A DNA stretch of 64,000 bases from assembly GCF_011752045.1 (NCBI RefSeq), contig NZ_JAAKXW010000005.1, positions 1 to 64,000 on the forward strand, read 5' to 3'. Below, one piece after another: positions 15,610 through 23,961 of this stretch. How positions within the stretch are numbered: the stretch's first letter is position 1; every line of letters begins with the position of its first letter. The position numbers and the translations under genes were made by a program. Under the pieces are notes generated by a model. The model was not told where the DNA came from. It saw nothing but the letters and a program-made list of their open reading frames with translations, and made no database searches. The DNA is from Microbacterium hydrocarbonoxydans (GTDB lineage Bacteria; Actinomycetota; Actinomycetes; Actinomycetales; Microbacteriaceae).

Positions 15610-16224
15610 ATGACGCAGGAGGGGGCCGCCGCGTCGGTCGAGTCCATCGAGCCCGCGCGTTGGGAACGCGCGGGCTCACTCTTCGTGCGGTGGCGGGACG
15701 GCGACAGCCGGGCGATGGACGAGCTCGTGCGCCTGATGACCCCGTCGCTGTGGCACATCGTCCGCGCGTACGGGCTGGATGCCGCGCTCGCGCAGGACGT
15801 CGTGCAGACCACGTGGCTGACGCTGGTGCGGCGACACGACTCCATCGCCGATCCGCTGGCCGTGTCCGGCTGGCTCACGATGTGCGCCCGGCGCGAGGCG
15901 TGGCGGGTGGGGCGCGGACATCGTCGCGCCGACGCGACGGAGCCCGAGACCCTGGAGCGGCACCTTCCGCTGCACGAGTCCGCCGAGCAGTCCGCCGCGG
16001 AGCACGATGACAGCCGCCGGCTGTGGCGCTCGGTCGGACGCCTGGACGAGCGCTGTCAGCGCCTGCTCCGGATCGTCGCGTTCGAGGAGCGTCCCGACTA
16101 CGCACGCATCGCCGAGGACCTGCGGATGCCGGTCGGCTCGATCGGACCGACCAGGCAGCGCTGCCTCGGGAAGCTCCGCGCCCTGCTCGAGGGCGACGGC
16201 TGGGGAGGAAGAGATGACCAGTGA
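15610..16224 (+). CDS. ECF-type RNA polymerase sigma factor
   Basis: This 204-residue protein starts at the ATG at 15610. Region 2 is visible as RAMDELVRLMTPSLWHIVRAYG and AQDVVQTTWLTLVRR (about residues 37-80), with GWLTMCARREAWR as the rest of region 2. Region 4 is LDERCQRLLRIVAFEERPDYARIAEDLRMPVGSIGPTRQRCLGKLR (about residues 143-190), the helix-turn-helix that reads the -35 box. Its stop overlaps the next start by 11 bases, and four genes run without a gap from here to 20753. The sigma factor therefore probably switches on its own operon. No classical anti-sigma factor is recognisable nearby. Confidence 0.87.
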   Translation: MTQEGAAASVESIEPARWERAGSLFVRWRDGDSRAMDELVRLMTPSLWHIVRAYGLDAALAQDVVQTTWLTLVRRHDSIADPLAVSGWLTMCARREAWRVGRGHRRADATEPETLERHLPLHESAEQSAAEHDDSRRLWRSVGRLDERCQRLLRIVAFEERPDYARIAEDLRMPVGSIGPTRQRCLGKLRALLEGDGWGGRDDQ

Positions 16225-16690
16225 AGAGAAGGGCCGCGCACCCGACGCCGCCCTGTTCGCGCGCCTGCGCGACGCCTGGCAGGAGAGGGACCCGGTGCCG
16301 GACGATCTCGTCGACCGGATGGTCGCGGCCGTCGCCGTCGAGGACCTCTCGCGCGAGTACGCGCAGCTGACGCTCGTCGAGTCGTCGGCGCTCGATGTCG
16401 TCCGCAGCGAGAGCGACACGGCGACGCTGCAGTTCAGCGACGGCGAGACGAGCGTGCTGCTGCACGTCACCGCCACCGAGGACGGCTCCCGCCGCATCGA
16501 CGGATGGGTGGACGCCGATGCGCTCGCCATCCGCCTGGCGCAGGGCGGGCACGACTGGGCGGCCGCGGCAGGGGACCGCGGGCGCTTCGAGTTCCGTGCG
16601 ATCCCGGCCGGGCTGTCCCGGCTGCGCATCGTCGTGCGGGCCGCCGACGGCGGACTGACCGAGTTCCAGACGCCCCAGTTCGAAGTGTGA
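16214..16690 (+). CDS. Small partner protein of the sigma/S8/CHAT operon
   Basis: This 158-residue soluble protein overlaps the sigma-factor gene by 11 bases and has its own GGAGGAAGAG ribosome-binding site. The N-terminal 60 residues are helical (FARLRDAWQERDPVPDDLVDRMVAAV), a shape like the N-terminal helices of anti-sigma factors. The C-terminal 90 residues look like a beta-sandwich (GSRRIDGWVDADALAIRL, then GLSRLRIVVRAADGG). There is no membrane segment and no zinc-binding HxxxCxxC. I do not recognise a family. From position it could restrain the sigma factor and be a target of the S8 peptidase encoded next, which is an inference. Confidence 0.75.
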   Translation: MTSEEKGRAPDAALFARLRDAWQERDPVPDDLVDRMVAAVAVEDLSREYAQLTLVESSALDVVRSESDTATLQFSDGETSVLLHVTATEDGSRRIDGWVDADALAIRLAQGGHDWAAAAGDRGRFEFRAIPAGLSRLRIVVRAADGGLTEFQTPQFEV

Positions 16691-16731
16691 ACGGGGAGCG
16701 AGCAGAAGCAGCACACGAGTGAGGAGATGCA

Positions 16732-18270
16732 GTGAGCGATCCACGCGGTGAGGGCAGGAACGGTGCGAGCGGCTGGAGAGCCGAGCGCAGCTTCGCGGTG
16801 GTCGACCCGGCGGGAGAGGCGCCGGGCACGGTGCTGCCCTCGGTCTATGTCGCCGACGAGCTGCTGATCGACCCCGGCGTGGCCGACCCTGGCACGATCG
16901 CACGGCTGCGCTCGCTCGCCGAGCGGACCGGATGGACCGTCACCGGCACCGAGAAGGACGACGCCCTCGAGGATCCGCGCACCGATCGGCGAGCGCGGAG
17001 GGCGCTGCCGCGGACCCGAGGGGCGAGCCGCTCCATCCGGGTGCGTCTGGGGGTGTCGGCCGAGGCCGAGCAGATCCCCCCGACGCCCGACGCATGGGCG
17101 CTGCTGCGCCAGCTGCGTCGCAGTGACGAGGGCGCCCGCGGGATCAGCCTCAATCACGTGCTCAGCACCGACGGCCTCGGGGTCAACCCGTTCAAGGCGA
17201 ACCCGTTCAAGGCGAATCCCTTCAAGGCCAACCCGTTCAAGGCCAACCCGTTCAAGGCGAACGCGGGCACGGTCGGCATCGGCAGCTACGGCGAGATCGG
17301 CACCGGCGGCCTGCAGCCGGTGAGCTACCTCGGCCCGGAGCCGGCCAGGCGTCACCCGAACGCGATCCGCCCGATCGTCGCGATCTTCGACACCGGTGCG
17401 GGCGAGCATCCGTGGCTGGACGGCTCGATCGTCGAGCCGCGTCTCTCCGGCGGAGAGCCGATCGGCATCGACCCGGTCTCGCCCACCGACCCGGAGAGCG
17501 AGCCCTCGCTCGCCGAGCCGCTCGACGGCATCCTCGACGACGCCGCCGGGCACGGCACCTTCATCGCCGGGATCGTGCGGCAGGAGTGCCCCGATGCGAT
17601 GCTCCTGCCCGTGCGGATCGCGGACGGCGACGGACTCATCCTCGAGAACGACCTTCTCGGCGCTCTGGGCCGGCTCGTCGCGTTCATGGACGACACCGCG
17701 CTCGAGGCGGAGCGCGGGGGCTCGAAGGTCACGGTGCTCAATCTGTCGTTCAGCTTCTCGCACGAGACGCCCGACGACCCCGACACGGTCTCCGAGCTGG
17801 GCCGGCTCCTCGACGAGATCCGCGCCCGCGGCTGCGTCGTCGTATGCTCGGCGGGCAACGAGGCCACCTCGAGGCCCACCTATCCGGCTGCTCTCCCTGC
17901 GAAGGAGCAGGGCCGTCACGTCTCGGTCGGCGCCCTCAACCCCTCCGACCACTCGGTCGCCCTGTTCTCGAACGTCGGCGACTGGGTCGAGACGTACGCT
18001 CCGGGAGTCGCGGTGCTGTCGATCATCCCCGTCTCCTTCCAGGGCGGGATCCAGGCCGGCACGAGGGACGACGCCCTCGGCCGCCGGCGGGAGACGGTCG
18101 ACGTCGACGACTTCCGTGGCGGCTTCGGCGTCTGGAGCGGCACGTCGTTCGCGGCCCCCGTGGTCGCCGGGCGGATCGCGTCGCGGATCCTCGCGGGCGA
18201 CACCCCCGAGGCGGCGAAGAAGAGCGTGCTCGGCGAGCTGCACGGGAGGGACCACTCGCGCATGCCGTGA
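16732..18270 (+). CDS. S8 serine peptidase with NPFKA tandem repeats
   Basis: This 512-residue protein starts at a GTG at 16732, with GAGGAG five bases upstream. The triad is Asp220 in IFDTGAG, His274 in AGHGTFIAG, and Ser472 in SGTSFAAPVVAG, with oxyanion Asn in CSAGNEA. Residues 1-150 form a pro-region. Residues 152-176 are five exact NPFKA repeats, placed just before the catalytic core. There is no signal peptide, so the enzyme should act in the cytosol. It is the third gene of the sigma/CHAT operon. The repeats could be a processing site, a flexible tether, or a binding ladder for a partner. Confidence 0.87.
   Translation: MSDPRGEGRNGASGWRAERSFAVVDPAGEAPGTVLPSVYVADELLIDPGVADPGTIARLRSLAERTGWTVTGTEKDDALEDPRTDRRARRALPRTRGASRSIRVRLGVSAEAEQIPPTPDAWALLRQLRRSDEGARGISLNHVLSTDGLGVNPFKANPFKANPFKANPFKANPFKANAGTVGIGSYGEIGTGGLQPVSYLGPEPARRHPNAIRPIVAIFDTGAGEHPWLDGSIVEPRLSGGEPIGIDPVSPTDPESEPSLAEPLDGILDDAAGHGTFIAGIVRQECPDAMLLPVRIADGDGLILENDLLGALGRLVAFMDDTALEAERGGSKVTVLNLSFSFSHETPDDPDTVSELGRLLDEIRARGCVVVCSAGNEATSRPTYPAALPAKEQGRHVSVGALNPSDHSVALFSNVGDWVETYAPGVAVLSIIPVSFQGGIQAGTRDDALGRRRETVDVDDFRGGFGVWSGTSFAAPVVAGRIASRILAGDTPEAAKKSVLGELHGRDHSRMP
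17185..17259 (+). repeat. Five 15-base repeats encoding (NPFKA)5
   Basis: The unit is AACCCGTTCAAGGCG with only third-base changes (AAT CCC once, GCC twice). The amino-acid repeat is exact while synonymous positions vary, which suggests selection on the peptide and not very recent slippage. It lies between the pro-region and the catalytic domain of the S8 peptidase. Confidence 0.9.
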
Positions 18271-18290
18271 GCACGCGCCATCCTGAGAGC

Positions 18291-20753
18291 ATGACGCTTT
18301 CAGCGGCGGAGCTGCACCGCCGGGGACGCGCGCACCTGAACGAAGGGCGCAACGCCGCCGCGCGGCGCGTGCTCGCCCTCGCCGCGCAGCGCACCGACGA
18401 TGCGGACCTGCGCGCCCGCATCGCGGGTTCGCTCGCAGCGGTGACGATCCGCCAGGGCGATCCGGATGCCGCCGAGGAGCTGTGCCGCGAGGCGCTCGCG
18501 ATCCCCGGCGTCTCCGACGGCACCGCGGCGATCGTCTACGGTCAGCTCGGCCTGCTCGCTCTCGAGCGCGGCGCTCTCGACGAGGCGATCGCGATGCTGG
18601 ACCGCGGGATCGCCGGCATCCGGGACGACGCCGAGTACCGTGCGCCGATGCTCGTCAACCGCAGCGTCGCGCACAGCCAGGCCGGGCACCTGGCGGCGGC
18701 GCGCGCCGACGTCGAGGCGGCAGCCCGCGACTACCGGACCGTCGGCGGTGAGGTCGAGCGGGCCATGGCGATGCACAACGCCGGCTACATCGCCCTGCTG
18801 GAGGGCGACCTCGTCACAGCCCTTCACCAGATGGGGGAGGCGCGCGGGGCCCTCGCCGCGGCATCCGCCGTCAACGCCGCCATCTGCGATCTGGACACGG
18901 CGGAGGTGCTGCGGGATGCCGGGCTCGCGCGGGAGGCCGAACGCCGCCTGGAGCGCGTCGTCGGCGTGTTCGCCGCCAACCGGATGCGGCAGGCGAAGGG
19001 CGAGGCGCAGTTCCACCTCGCGCGCTCCCTGCTCCTGCATTCCCCCGGGCGAGCGGCGTCGACGGCGGCGGCCGCCGTCCGCACCTTCCGTGCGATCGGC
19101 AGCGACTGGTGGGCGCTGCGCGCCGAGGCTCTGCGGCTGCGCGCCGTGCTCGTTCCGGCGAGCGAGGCGGAGGGTGCGCGCATCCGCGCCCAGGAGGCCA
19201 TGCCGGCGGGCGTCGACGAGGCCGTCGCCGCGCTGCGGGCGCACGGACTGCACGCCGAAGCCGATGCGCTGCGGCTGACCCGCGAACTCCGGCTGGCGGG
19301 CTCCTCCGGGCGTGCAGGGCCCGTGCGCACGAGGCGGGACGCCCCGCTCTCGGTGCGGCTGCTCGCCCAGGAGGTGCGAGCGGCCCGTGCCGTGGCGCGC
19401 AGCGAGGAGGCGGGAGCGCGGCGGCACGCGGCCAGCGGGCTCGAGGAGCTCGCCGAGTGGCAGCGCTCGTTCGGCAGCCTCGACCTCGCGACCTCGCTCG
19501 CGATGCACGGCGGCGGCCTCGTCTTCGCGGGTCTCGGGTCGGCTGTGCGCTCGGGGCGGCCGGACGTGCTCTTCGAGTGGTCCGAGCGGGCGCGCCATCT
19601 CAGCCAGCAGGCCATCCCGGTGCGCCCGCCGCGCGACGAGGAACTGGCTGCCGACCTCGGTGAGCTGCGGATGCTGCGCGCGGAATCAGATCGCGGCGAC
19701 TGGCTGTCGGCTCCGCGGGCCGTCGAGCTCAGCGAGCGGGTCCGGCGCCGGCAGTGGGCGGCCACCGGCGCTGCCGGCGCGCGCGCACGGCTCTCCCTCG
19801 ATGCCCTGCAGGCCGCCCTCGGCGCCGACGAGGCCCTCGTGTCCTACGTCTACGACGGTGCGGGGCTGACCGCTCTGGCGGTCACCGCCGAGCGGGCCTC
19901 GGTGATCGGGATCGGGCCCTGGGCGCGCATCGACGCCGCGCACGCCGGACTGCGCGCCGATCTCGACGTGAGCGCCACCGTGCGCTCGGGTCCACTGGCG
20001 CCGGTGGTGCGGCAGTCGCTCGACGAGCGGCTGAGAGGTCTTTCCGCGTCTCTCGCGGATCCGCTCCTCGCCGCGATCGGCGACCGGCGGGTCGCGATCA
20101 CGGTGCCCGGCATCCTCGGCGGCATCCCCTGGGGCATGCTGCCGGCCTTCCGCGGCCGGACGTTCACGATCGCGACCTCGGCGAGTCAGTGGATCGCCGA
20201 CCGGAGCAGCCCGGCGGGGGGCGGCGTCGGCTTCGTGGCAGGGCCGCGCGTGGCACGCGGGGCCGAGGAGATCGAGCGCGGTGCGGCGGTCTGGGCGGCG
20301 GCAGAGATCCTCGAGGGGGCCGCGGCGACGGTCGACGGCACGGAGCGCCTGGCCTCGCGGGTCGGCACGCTGCATGTCGCCGCGCACGGCCGGCACGCGG
20401 CGGAGAACCCGCTGTTCTCCGGTCTGGAGCTCGCCGACGGCACCCTGTTCGGCTACGACGTCGACCTCGTGCCCCAGGTGCCGCACACGGTGGTTCTCTC
20501 CGCCTGCGAGCTCGGCCGATCGTCCGTGCGCTGGGGCGAGGAGGCGATCGGGATGACTCGCGTCTGGCTGCACGCCGGCACCCGCTGCGTCATCGCCTCC
20601 CCGGTCGTGGTCGCCGACGACGTCGCGTGCGAGCTCCTCGCGGCCATGCACGAGGGACTGTCCGGCGGGCTGCGGCCCGCCGAGGCGCTCGCGCGGGCGG
20701 ACGCCGCGACCGGCCTCGTCGCGCCGTTCCAGGCGCACGGCGCGGGCTTCTGA
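18291..20753 (+). CDS. TPR-CHAT protein (caspase-like peptidase domain)
   Basis: This 820-residue protein starts at the ATG at 18291, 20 bases after the S8 stop. The N-terminal 500 residues are helical tetratricopeptide-like repeats (for example DGTAAIVYGQLGLLALERGA and DAEELCREALAI-type units). The C-terminal part is a CHAT domain: VPGILGGIPWGMLPAFRG, then His699 in HVAAHGRH and Cys739 in LSACELG, the catalytic dyad of this caspase-clan fold, ending with GEEAIGMTRVWLHAGTRCVIAS. TPR-CHAT proteins act as switchable proteases in other bacterial systems, including one CRISPR type and gasdermin activation. The pairing with a sigma factor and an S8 peptidase suggests a proteolytic signalling cascade. 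Confidence 0.87.
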   Translation: MTLSAAELHRRGRAHLNEGRNAAARRVLALAAQRTDDADLRARIAGSLAAVTIRQGDPDAAEELCREALAIPGVSDGTAAIVYGQLGLLALERGALDEAIAMLDRGIAGIRDDAEYRAPMLVNRSVAHSQAGHLAAARADVEAAARDYRTVGGEVERAMAMHNAGYIALLEGDLVTALHQMGEARGALAAASAVNAAICDLDTAEVLRDAGLAREAERRLERVVGVFAANRMRQAKGEAQFHLARSLLLHSPGRAASTAAAAVRTFRAIGSDWWALRAEALRLRAVLVPASEAEGARIRAQEAMPAGVDEAVAALRAHGLHAEADALRLTRELRLAGSSGRAGPVRTRRDAPLSVRLLAQEVRAARAVARSEEAGARRHAASGLEELAEWQRSFGSLDLATSLAMHGGGLVFAGLGSAVRSGRPDVLFEWSERARHLSQQAIPVRPPRDEELAADLGELRMLRAESDRGDWLSAPRAVELSERVRRRQWAATGAAGARARLSLDALQAALGADEALVSYVYDGAGLTALAVTAERASVIGIGPWARIDAAHAGLRADLDVSATVRSGPLAPVVRQSLDERLRGLSASLADPLLAAIGDRRVAITVPGILGGIPWGMLPAFRGRTFTIATSASQWIADRSSPAGGGVGFVAGPRVARGAEEIERGAAVWAAAEILEGAAATVDGTERLASRVGTLHVAAHGRHAAENPLFSGLELADGTLFGYDVDLVPQVPHTVVLSACELGRSSVRWGEEAIGMTRVWLHAGTRCVIASPVVVADDVACELLAAMHEGLSGGLRPAEALARADAATGLVAPFQAHGAGF

Positions 20754-20841
20754 GCTCCCACGGGGTCTCGCGCGGGTCCGCGACCCTCGGGCCGGCGCAA
20801 CACGGGCAGGAGCCGGCCGCGACCCCTCATAGGATCGTCAC

Positions 20842-21744
20842 GTGACCCCCGCCACGCCGCCCCTGGGCCTCCTCCTCGACGTCGACGGACCCATCGCCAG
20901 CCCCGTGACCCGCACGATCGCGATCCCGAGCATCGCCCGCGATCTCGCGGAGCTCGCCAACCTCGGCATCCCGATCGCGTTCAACACAGGGCGGTCCGAC
21001 GCCTTCCTCCGCGAGCAGGTCATCCCGCCGCTGCGGGAGGCCGGCCTCGACGAGGGCGTGCGGCTGTGGGGCATCTGCGAGAAGGGCGCGGTCTGGATGC
21101 GGATCACGGCCGACGGCGCCGGCGCGGTGCACGTCGACGACGACCTCCGGATGCCGGAGGCGTTCGACCGCGAGATGGAGCGGCTCGTCCGCGAGGAGTT
21201 CGCCGACATCGTGTTCTACGACGACACCAAGCGGGCGATGGTCTCTCTCGAGCAGCTCACGGACATCCCCAACGAGACGTTCCGCGCCGCGCAGCCTGCG
21301 CTCGACGACGCGATCGCCGCCGTCCTGCGCCGGCTGGACCTCGGGTACGAGCGCGAGGAGGAGCGCGTCCCCGACTCCCGCGGCCGCATCCGCTACCGCA
21401 TCGACCCGACGATCATCTCCACCGACGTCGAGTCGAACCGCACCGGCAAGGACCTCGGCGCCCGCCTGATGCTGTCGTTCCTCGACGGCGAGGGCATCCC
21501 GCGTCCGCGCAGCTGGCGGACCATGGGCGACTCCCGCACCGACTACGCGATGTCCGACTGGCTGCACGAGAACGGCCACGACGTCGTGCACGTCGACGTG
21601 CGTCCGGGCGACGGCATCCCGCCCACCCCGTACCCGGTGCGCCACCACTCGACCCTCGTGCACGACGACGCCGGCGCGCTCTGGCTGCGCCGCTGGGCCG
21701 AGATCGCCCGTGGCGAGGCCGAGGACGACGCCGACCTCGGCTGA
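20842..21744 (+). CDS. HAD-superfamily hydrolase
   Basis: This 300-residue protein starts at a GTG at 20842 with AGGATCGTCAC upstream. It has the HAD motifs: LLLDVDGPIASP (nucleophile Asp and general acid Asp), FNTGRSD as motif II, and TMGDSRTDYAM as motif IV binding magnesium. A large cap region between motifs II and IV fits the Cof/sucrose-phosphatase-like type IIB. The role is dephosphorylation of a small metabolite, with the substrate unknown. The gene stands alone, 89 bases after the CHAT gene and 31 bases before the next membrane protein. Confidence 0.8.
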   Translation: MTPATPPLGLLLDVDGPIASPVTRTIAIPSIARDLAELANLGIPIAFNTGRSDAFLREQVIPPLREAGLDEGVRLWGICEKGAVWMRITADGAGAVHVDDDLRMPEAFDREMERLVREEFADIVFYDDTKRAMVSLEQLTDIPNETFRAAQPALDDAIAAVLRRLDLGYEREEERVPDSRGRIRYRIDPTIISTDVESNRTGKDLGARLMLSFLDGEGIPRPRSWRTMGDSRTDYAMSDWLHENGHDVVHVDVRPGDGIPPTPYPVRHHSTLVHDDAGALWLRRWAEIARGEAEDDADLG

Positions 21745-21775
21745 TCCGGTCGCGCGACCCGCTACCGTAGGGCAC

Positions 21776-23032
21776 ATGCGACAGGCCCTCCGCACCTTCG
21801 GGCGCATCCTCGCCCGGCACTGGCCCGCCCTCATGGCGTGGTACCTGGGCGGGGAGGCGCTGCATCAGGCGCTCGTGCAGCTGGCGGGGTTCGTCGGCGG
21901 CCACACCACCCTCGGCGGCCTGCTGCTGCTCCCGCTCGCGGTCGCCGCGCGGCTCGTGTCGTACGTCGCGATGTACCTCACGGTGCGGCCGTCGATGCCG
22001 CACGCCGCCGAGCGCACGCGCTCCGGCATCGAAGGCTTCGTCCGGTCGACGCTGGTGGCCATCCTGCCGTTCTTCGCCTTCTACGCGGCGTGGGGCATGC
22101 TCGACCGCGACCAGAAGGAGTTCTTCATCATCGCCTCGGCCGTCGCGTTCCGCGAGTCCGGGTTCACCGACCTCGGCGACCGCGGCGGCCTCATCTCGGT
22201 CGGACTGCTGCCGGTGTTCGTGCTCGTCGTCGCCCTGCTCGGGAGGCTCCTGCTCGCGCGGTTCCGCGAGCGGCTTCCGGAGTGGACGCTCGCCTTCGCC
22301 GTGTACCTCGAGGCGCTGTGGACCTTCATGCTGTTCACGCTGGTCGCCCAGTGGTGGGCGGACGTCAGGGAGTGGCTCGCGGGGCGCGCCTTCGCCTCCT
22401 GGCTGGACGAGTTCGGCGACGGCGTCGCCGCGAGCATCCCGGCGATCGCCACGATCTGGGAGGCGATCCTCTGGCTCGTGGGCATCGTCGTCGCCGCGGT
22501 GATCGTCCCCGCGGCCTGGCTCGCGGTCGCCGGCATCATCTACGGCGCCGACTTCGCGACGCTCCCGCCGCTGCTGCAGCGGATGGAGGCGCGACGCGGC
22601 GCCACCGGCACCCTGTCGCGGACGCTGCTGCGCCAGCTCGAGGACGTCGGGGCCGCGCTCGCCGCGATCTGGCGGGGAGGACCGCTGCTCTTCGGGATCT
22701 TCGCCGCCGCGTACGCCCTCTGGGCGCTCGCCGAGCGCGCCGGAACCCGAGGGCTGCTGGAGGCCATCGGCGGCCAGGACGGGGACTTCTGGTCCGCGTT
22801 CTTCCCCCTCATCCTCGTCGCCGTCGCCGTCATCGCCGAGCCCCTGCGCGTCGCGGTCGTCGCCACGGCCTTCGACGCCGTCGTCGGCCGGCCCGCCGCC
22901 GGGATCAACGTGCGGGCGTCAGGGCTCCACCCGGAACCGGGCCTCTTCGTCGCCGGCGGAGACGTCGAACCAGAAGGGGCCGTCGGCGTCCTCCGGGAGC
23001 AGGAACACCGAGAGGATGCCGTAGGAGGGTGA
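21776..23032 (+). CDS. Integral membrane protein, unknown function
   Basis: This 418-residue protein starts at the ATG at 21776. It has about seven or eight hydrophobic segments (for example GGLLLLPLAVAARLVSYVAM and AILWLVGIVVAAVIVPAAWL), and begins with a basic head typical of an inner-membrane anchor. I do not recognise the family. The last 38 residues (ASGLHPEPGLFVAGGDVEPEG and beyond) do not look like a membrane protein. They are the antisense of the convergent gene, and overlap it by 114 bases. The original stop was probably near 22915 and has been lost, or the tail is tolerated. Confidence 0.72.
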   Translation: MRQALRTFGRILARHWPALMAWYLGGEALHQALVQLAGFVGGHTTLGGLLLLPLAVAARLVSYVAMYLTVRPSMPHAAERTRSGIEGFVRSTLVAILPFFAFYAAWGMLDRDQKEFFIIASAVAFRESGFTDLGDRGGLISVGLLPVFVLVVALLGRLLLARFRERLPEWTLAFAVYLEALWTFMLFTLVAQWWADVREWLAGRAFASWLDEFGDGVAASIPAIATIWEAILWLVGIVVAAVIVPAAWLAVAGIIYGADFATLPPLLQRMEARRGATGTLSRTLLRQLEDVGAALAAIWRGGPLLFGIFAAAYALWALAERAGTRGLLEAIGGQDGDFWSAFFPLILVAVAVIAEPLRVAVVATAFDAVVGRPAAGINVRASGLHPEPGLFVAGGDVEPEGAVGVLREQEHREDAVGG

Positions 23033-23404
23033 GTCCGACCGGCACGACGACTCCCCGGCGTCGAAGGGCACGTCCAGGTCGCGACGGGCATCGTGCCACA
23101 CCCGCTCCCCGTCGGCCTCGCTGAGCACGAAGGTCCCGCACAGCTCGGCGTCGGCGGTGCTGTGCGCGTCGATCCGCACGCTCAGCGTCCTCGAGCCGTC
23201 CGGCGCCTCGAACTCGCCCCACCGCGCCGAGGTGACGTCGAGCTCGTTTCCGCCGAGCTCCGCGGCCCCGTCGACGACCCGGGGTGCCGGCTCCTGGTTC
23301 TCGGCGACGGGGCGCGCGTCGAACCAGAGGTGCACGCCGACGACGGCCGCCGCCGAGACGAGCAGCGCGATGAGGGGCGCGCGCTGCGCCCGCCACCCGG
23401 TCAC
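22919..23404 (-). CDS. Exported hypothetical protein, third gene of a coupled trio
   Basis: This 161-residue protein has one N-terminal membrane segment (APLIALLVSAAAVVGVHLWF) and an extracytoplasmic beta-rich domain with two Cys (ELCGTF and ESSCRSD) that could form a disulfide. The GTG start at 23404 overlaps the upstream stop (GTGA), so translation is coupled. No family is recognised. Codon usage and the coupled start support this strand over the antisense extension of the membrane protein at 22919-23032. Confidence 0.68.
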   Translation of the reverse strand: MTGWRAQRAPLIALLVSAAAVVGVHLWFDARPVAENQEPAPRVVDGAAELGGNELDVTSARWGEFEAPDGSRTLSVRIDAHSTADAELCGTFVLSEADGERVWHDARRDLDVPFDAGESSCRSDSPSYGILSVFLLPEDADGPFWFDVSAGDEEARFRVEP

Positions 23405-23961
23405 GGCGCGCCGATCCGCGGCTCGGCGAGCTCGATGCTCGCGACGGACGGCGACTCGTCCAGGGACAGGGTGAAGGCGAGGACGTCATCGAGCTCCGGT
23501 GTCGAGTACTGCGACGTCAGCCGCAGCTCGCCCGTTCCGCTGCGGAGGCCGTCGGGCAGCTCGAAGGCCAGGAATCCGACGGTGTCGGTGCCCACGTGGA
23601 GCTGCGCGTCGACCATCGTGTCCGGCGGGCGCTCGCTCGCCTGGTACACGCGCCCGTCGACGCGGAGCGTCGCGAGGGGGACCTCCGCGTCGTCCTCCGT
23701 CCGCGGCGCTGACGCGACGATCTCGACCACCAGCCAGTTGCCCTCCGCCCTCCAGTCCCCGTCGTCGGCGACGATCTCGTCGGCGAACGACGTGCCGGCG
23801 ACGGCGGCGATCAGCGTGCGCCCCGTCGCCTGCTCGCCGGCGCCCGCGCGCACGAGCACCGGATCGTACAGCGACTCCTCGGCCGGCGTGAGCCCGCTGA
23901 CCAGGCCGGCGACGAGGACGAGGCCGGCTCCGGCGAGCCAGGCGGATGCCGCGGGCCTCAT
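23401..23961 (-). CDS. Exported hypothetical protein, second gene of a coupled trio
   Basis: This 186-residue protein starts MRPAASAWLAGAGLVLVAGL, a signal anchor or signal peptide, followed by a beta-sandwich-like domain (NWLVVEIVASAPRTEDDAEV, then LATLRVDGRVYQASER). The pattern resembles the DUF4352-type lipoprotein domain, but I would not assign it firmly. Its ATG overlaps the stop of the first gene by four bases (ATGA), and its own stop overlaps the start of the third. Confidence 0.68.
   Translation of the reverse strand: MRPAASAWLAGAGLVLVAGLVSGLTPAEESLYDPVLVRAGAGEQATGRTLIAAVAGTSFADEIVADDGDWRAEGNWLVVEIVASAPRTEDDAEVPLATLRVDGRVYQASERPPDTMVDAQLHVGTDTVGFLAFELPDGLRSGTGELRLTSQYSTPELDDVLAFTLSLDESPSVASIELAEPRIGAP

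Noticed and set aside
15194..15613. 139-residue frame over the repeats ahead of the sigma factor
   Set aside because: Made of repeat sequence; the same kind of frame appears at 58910 by virtue of the duplicated repeats.
17123..17323. Short plus-strand frame rich in Thr/Arg/Ser across the NPFKA repeat
   Set aside because: It is the shifted reading of the 15-base repeats inside the S8 peptidase, which has an intact frame and triad.
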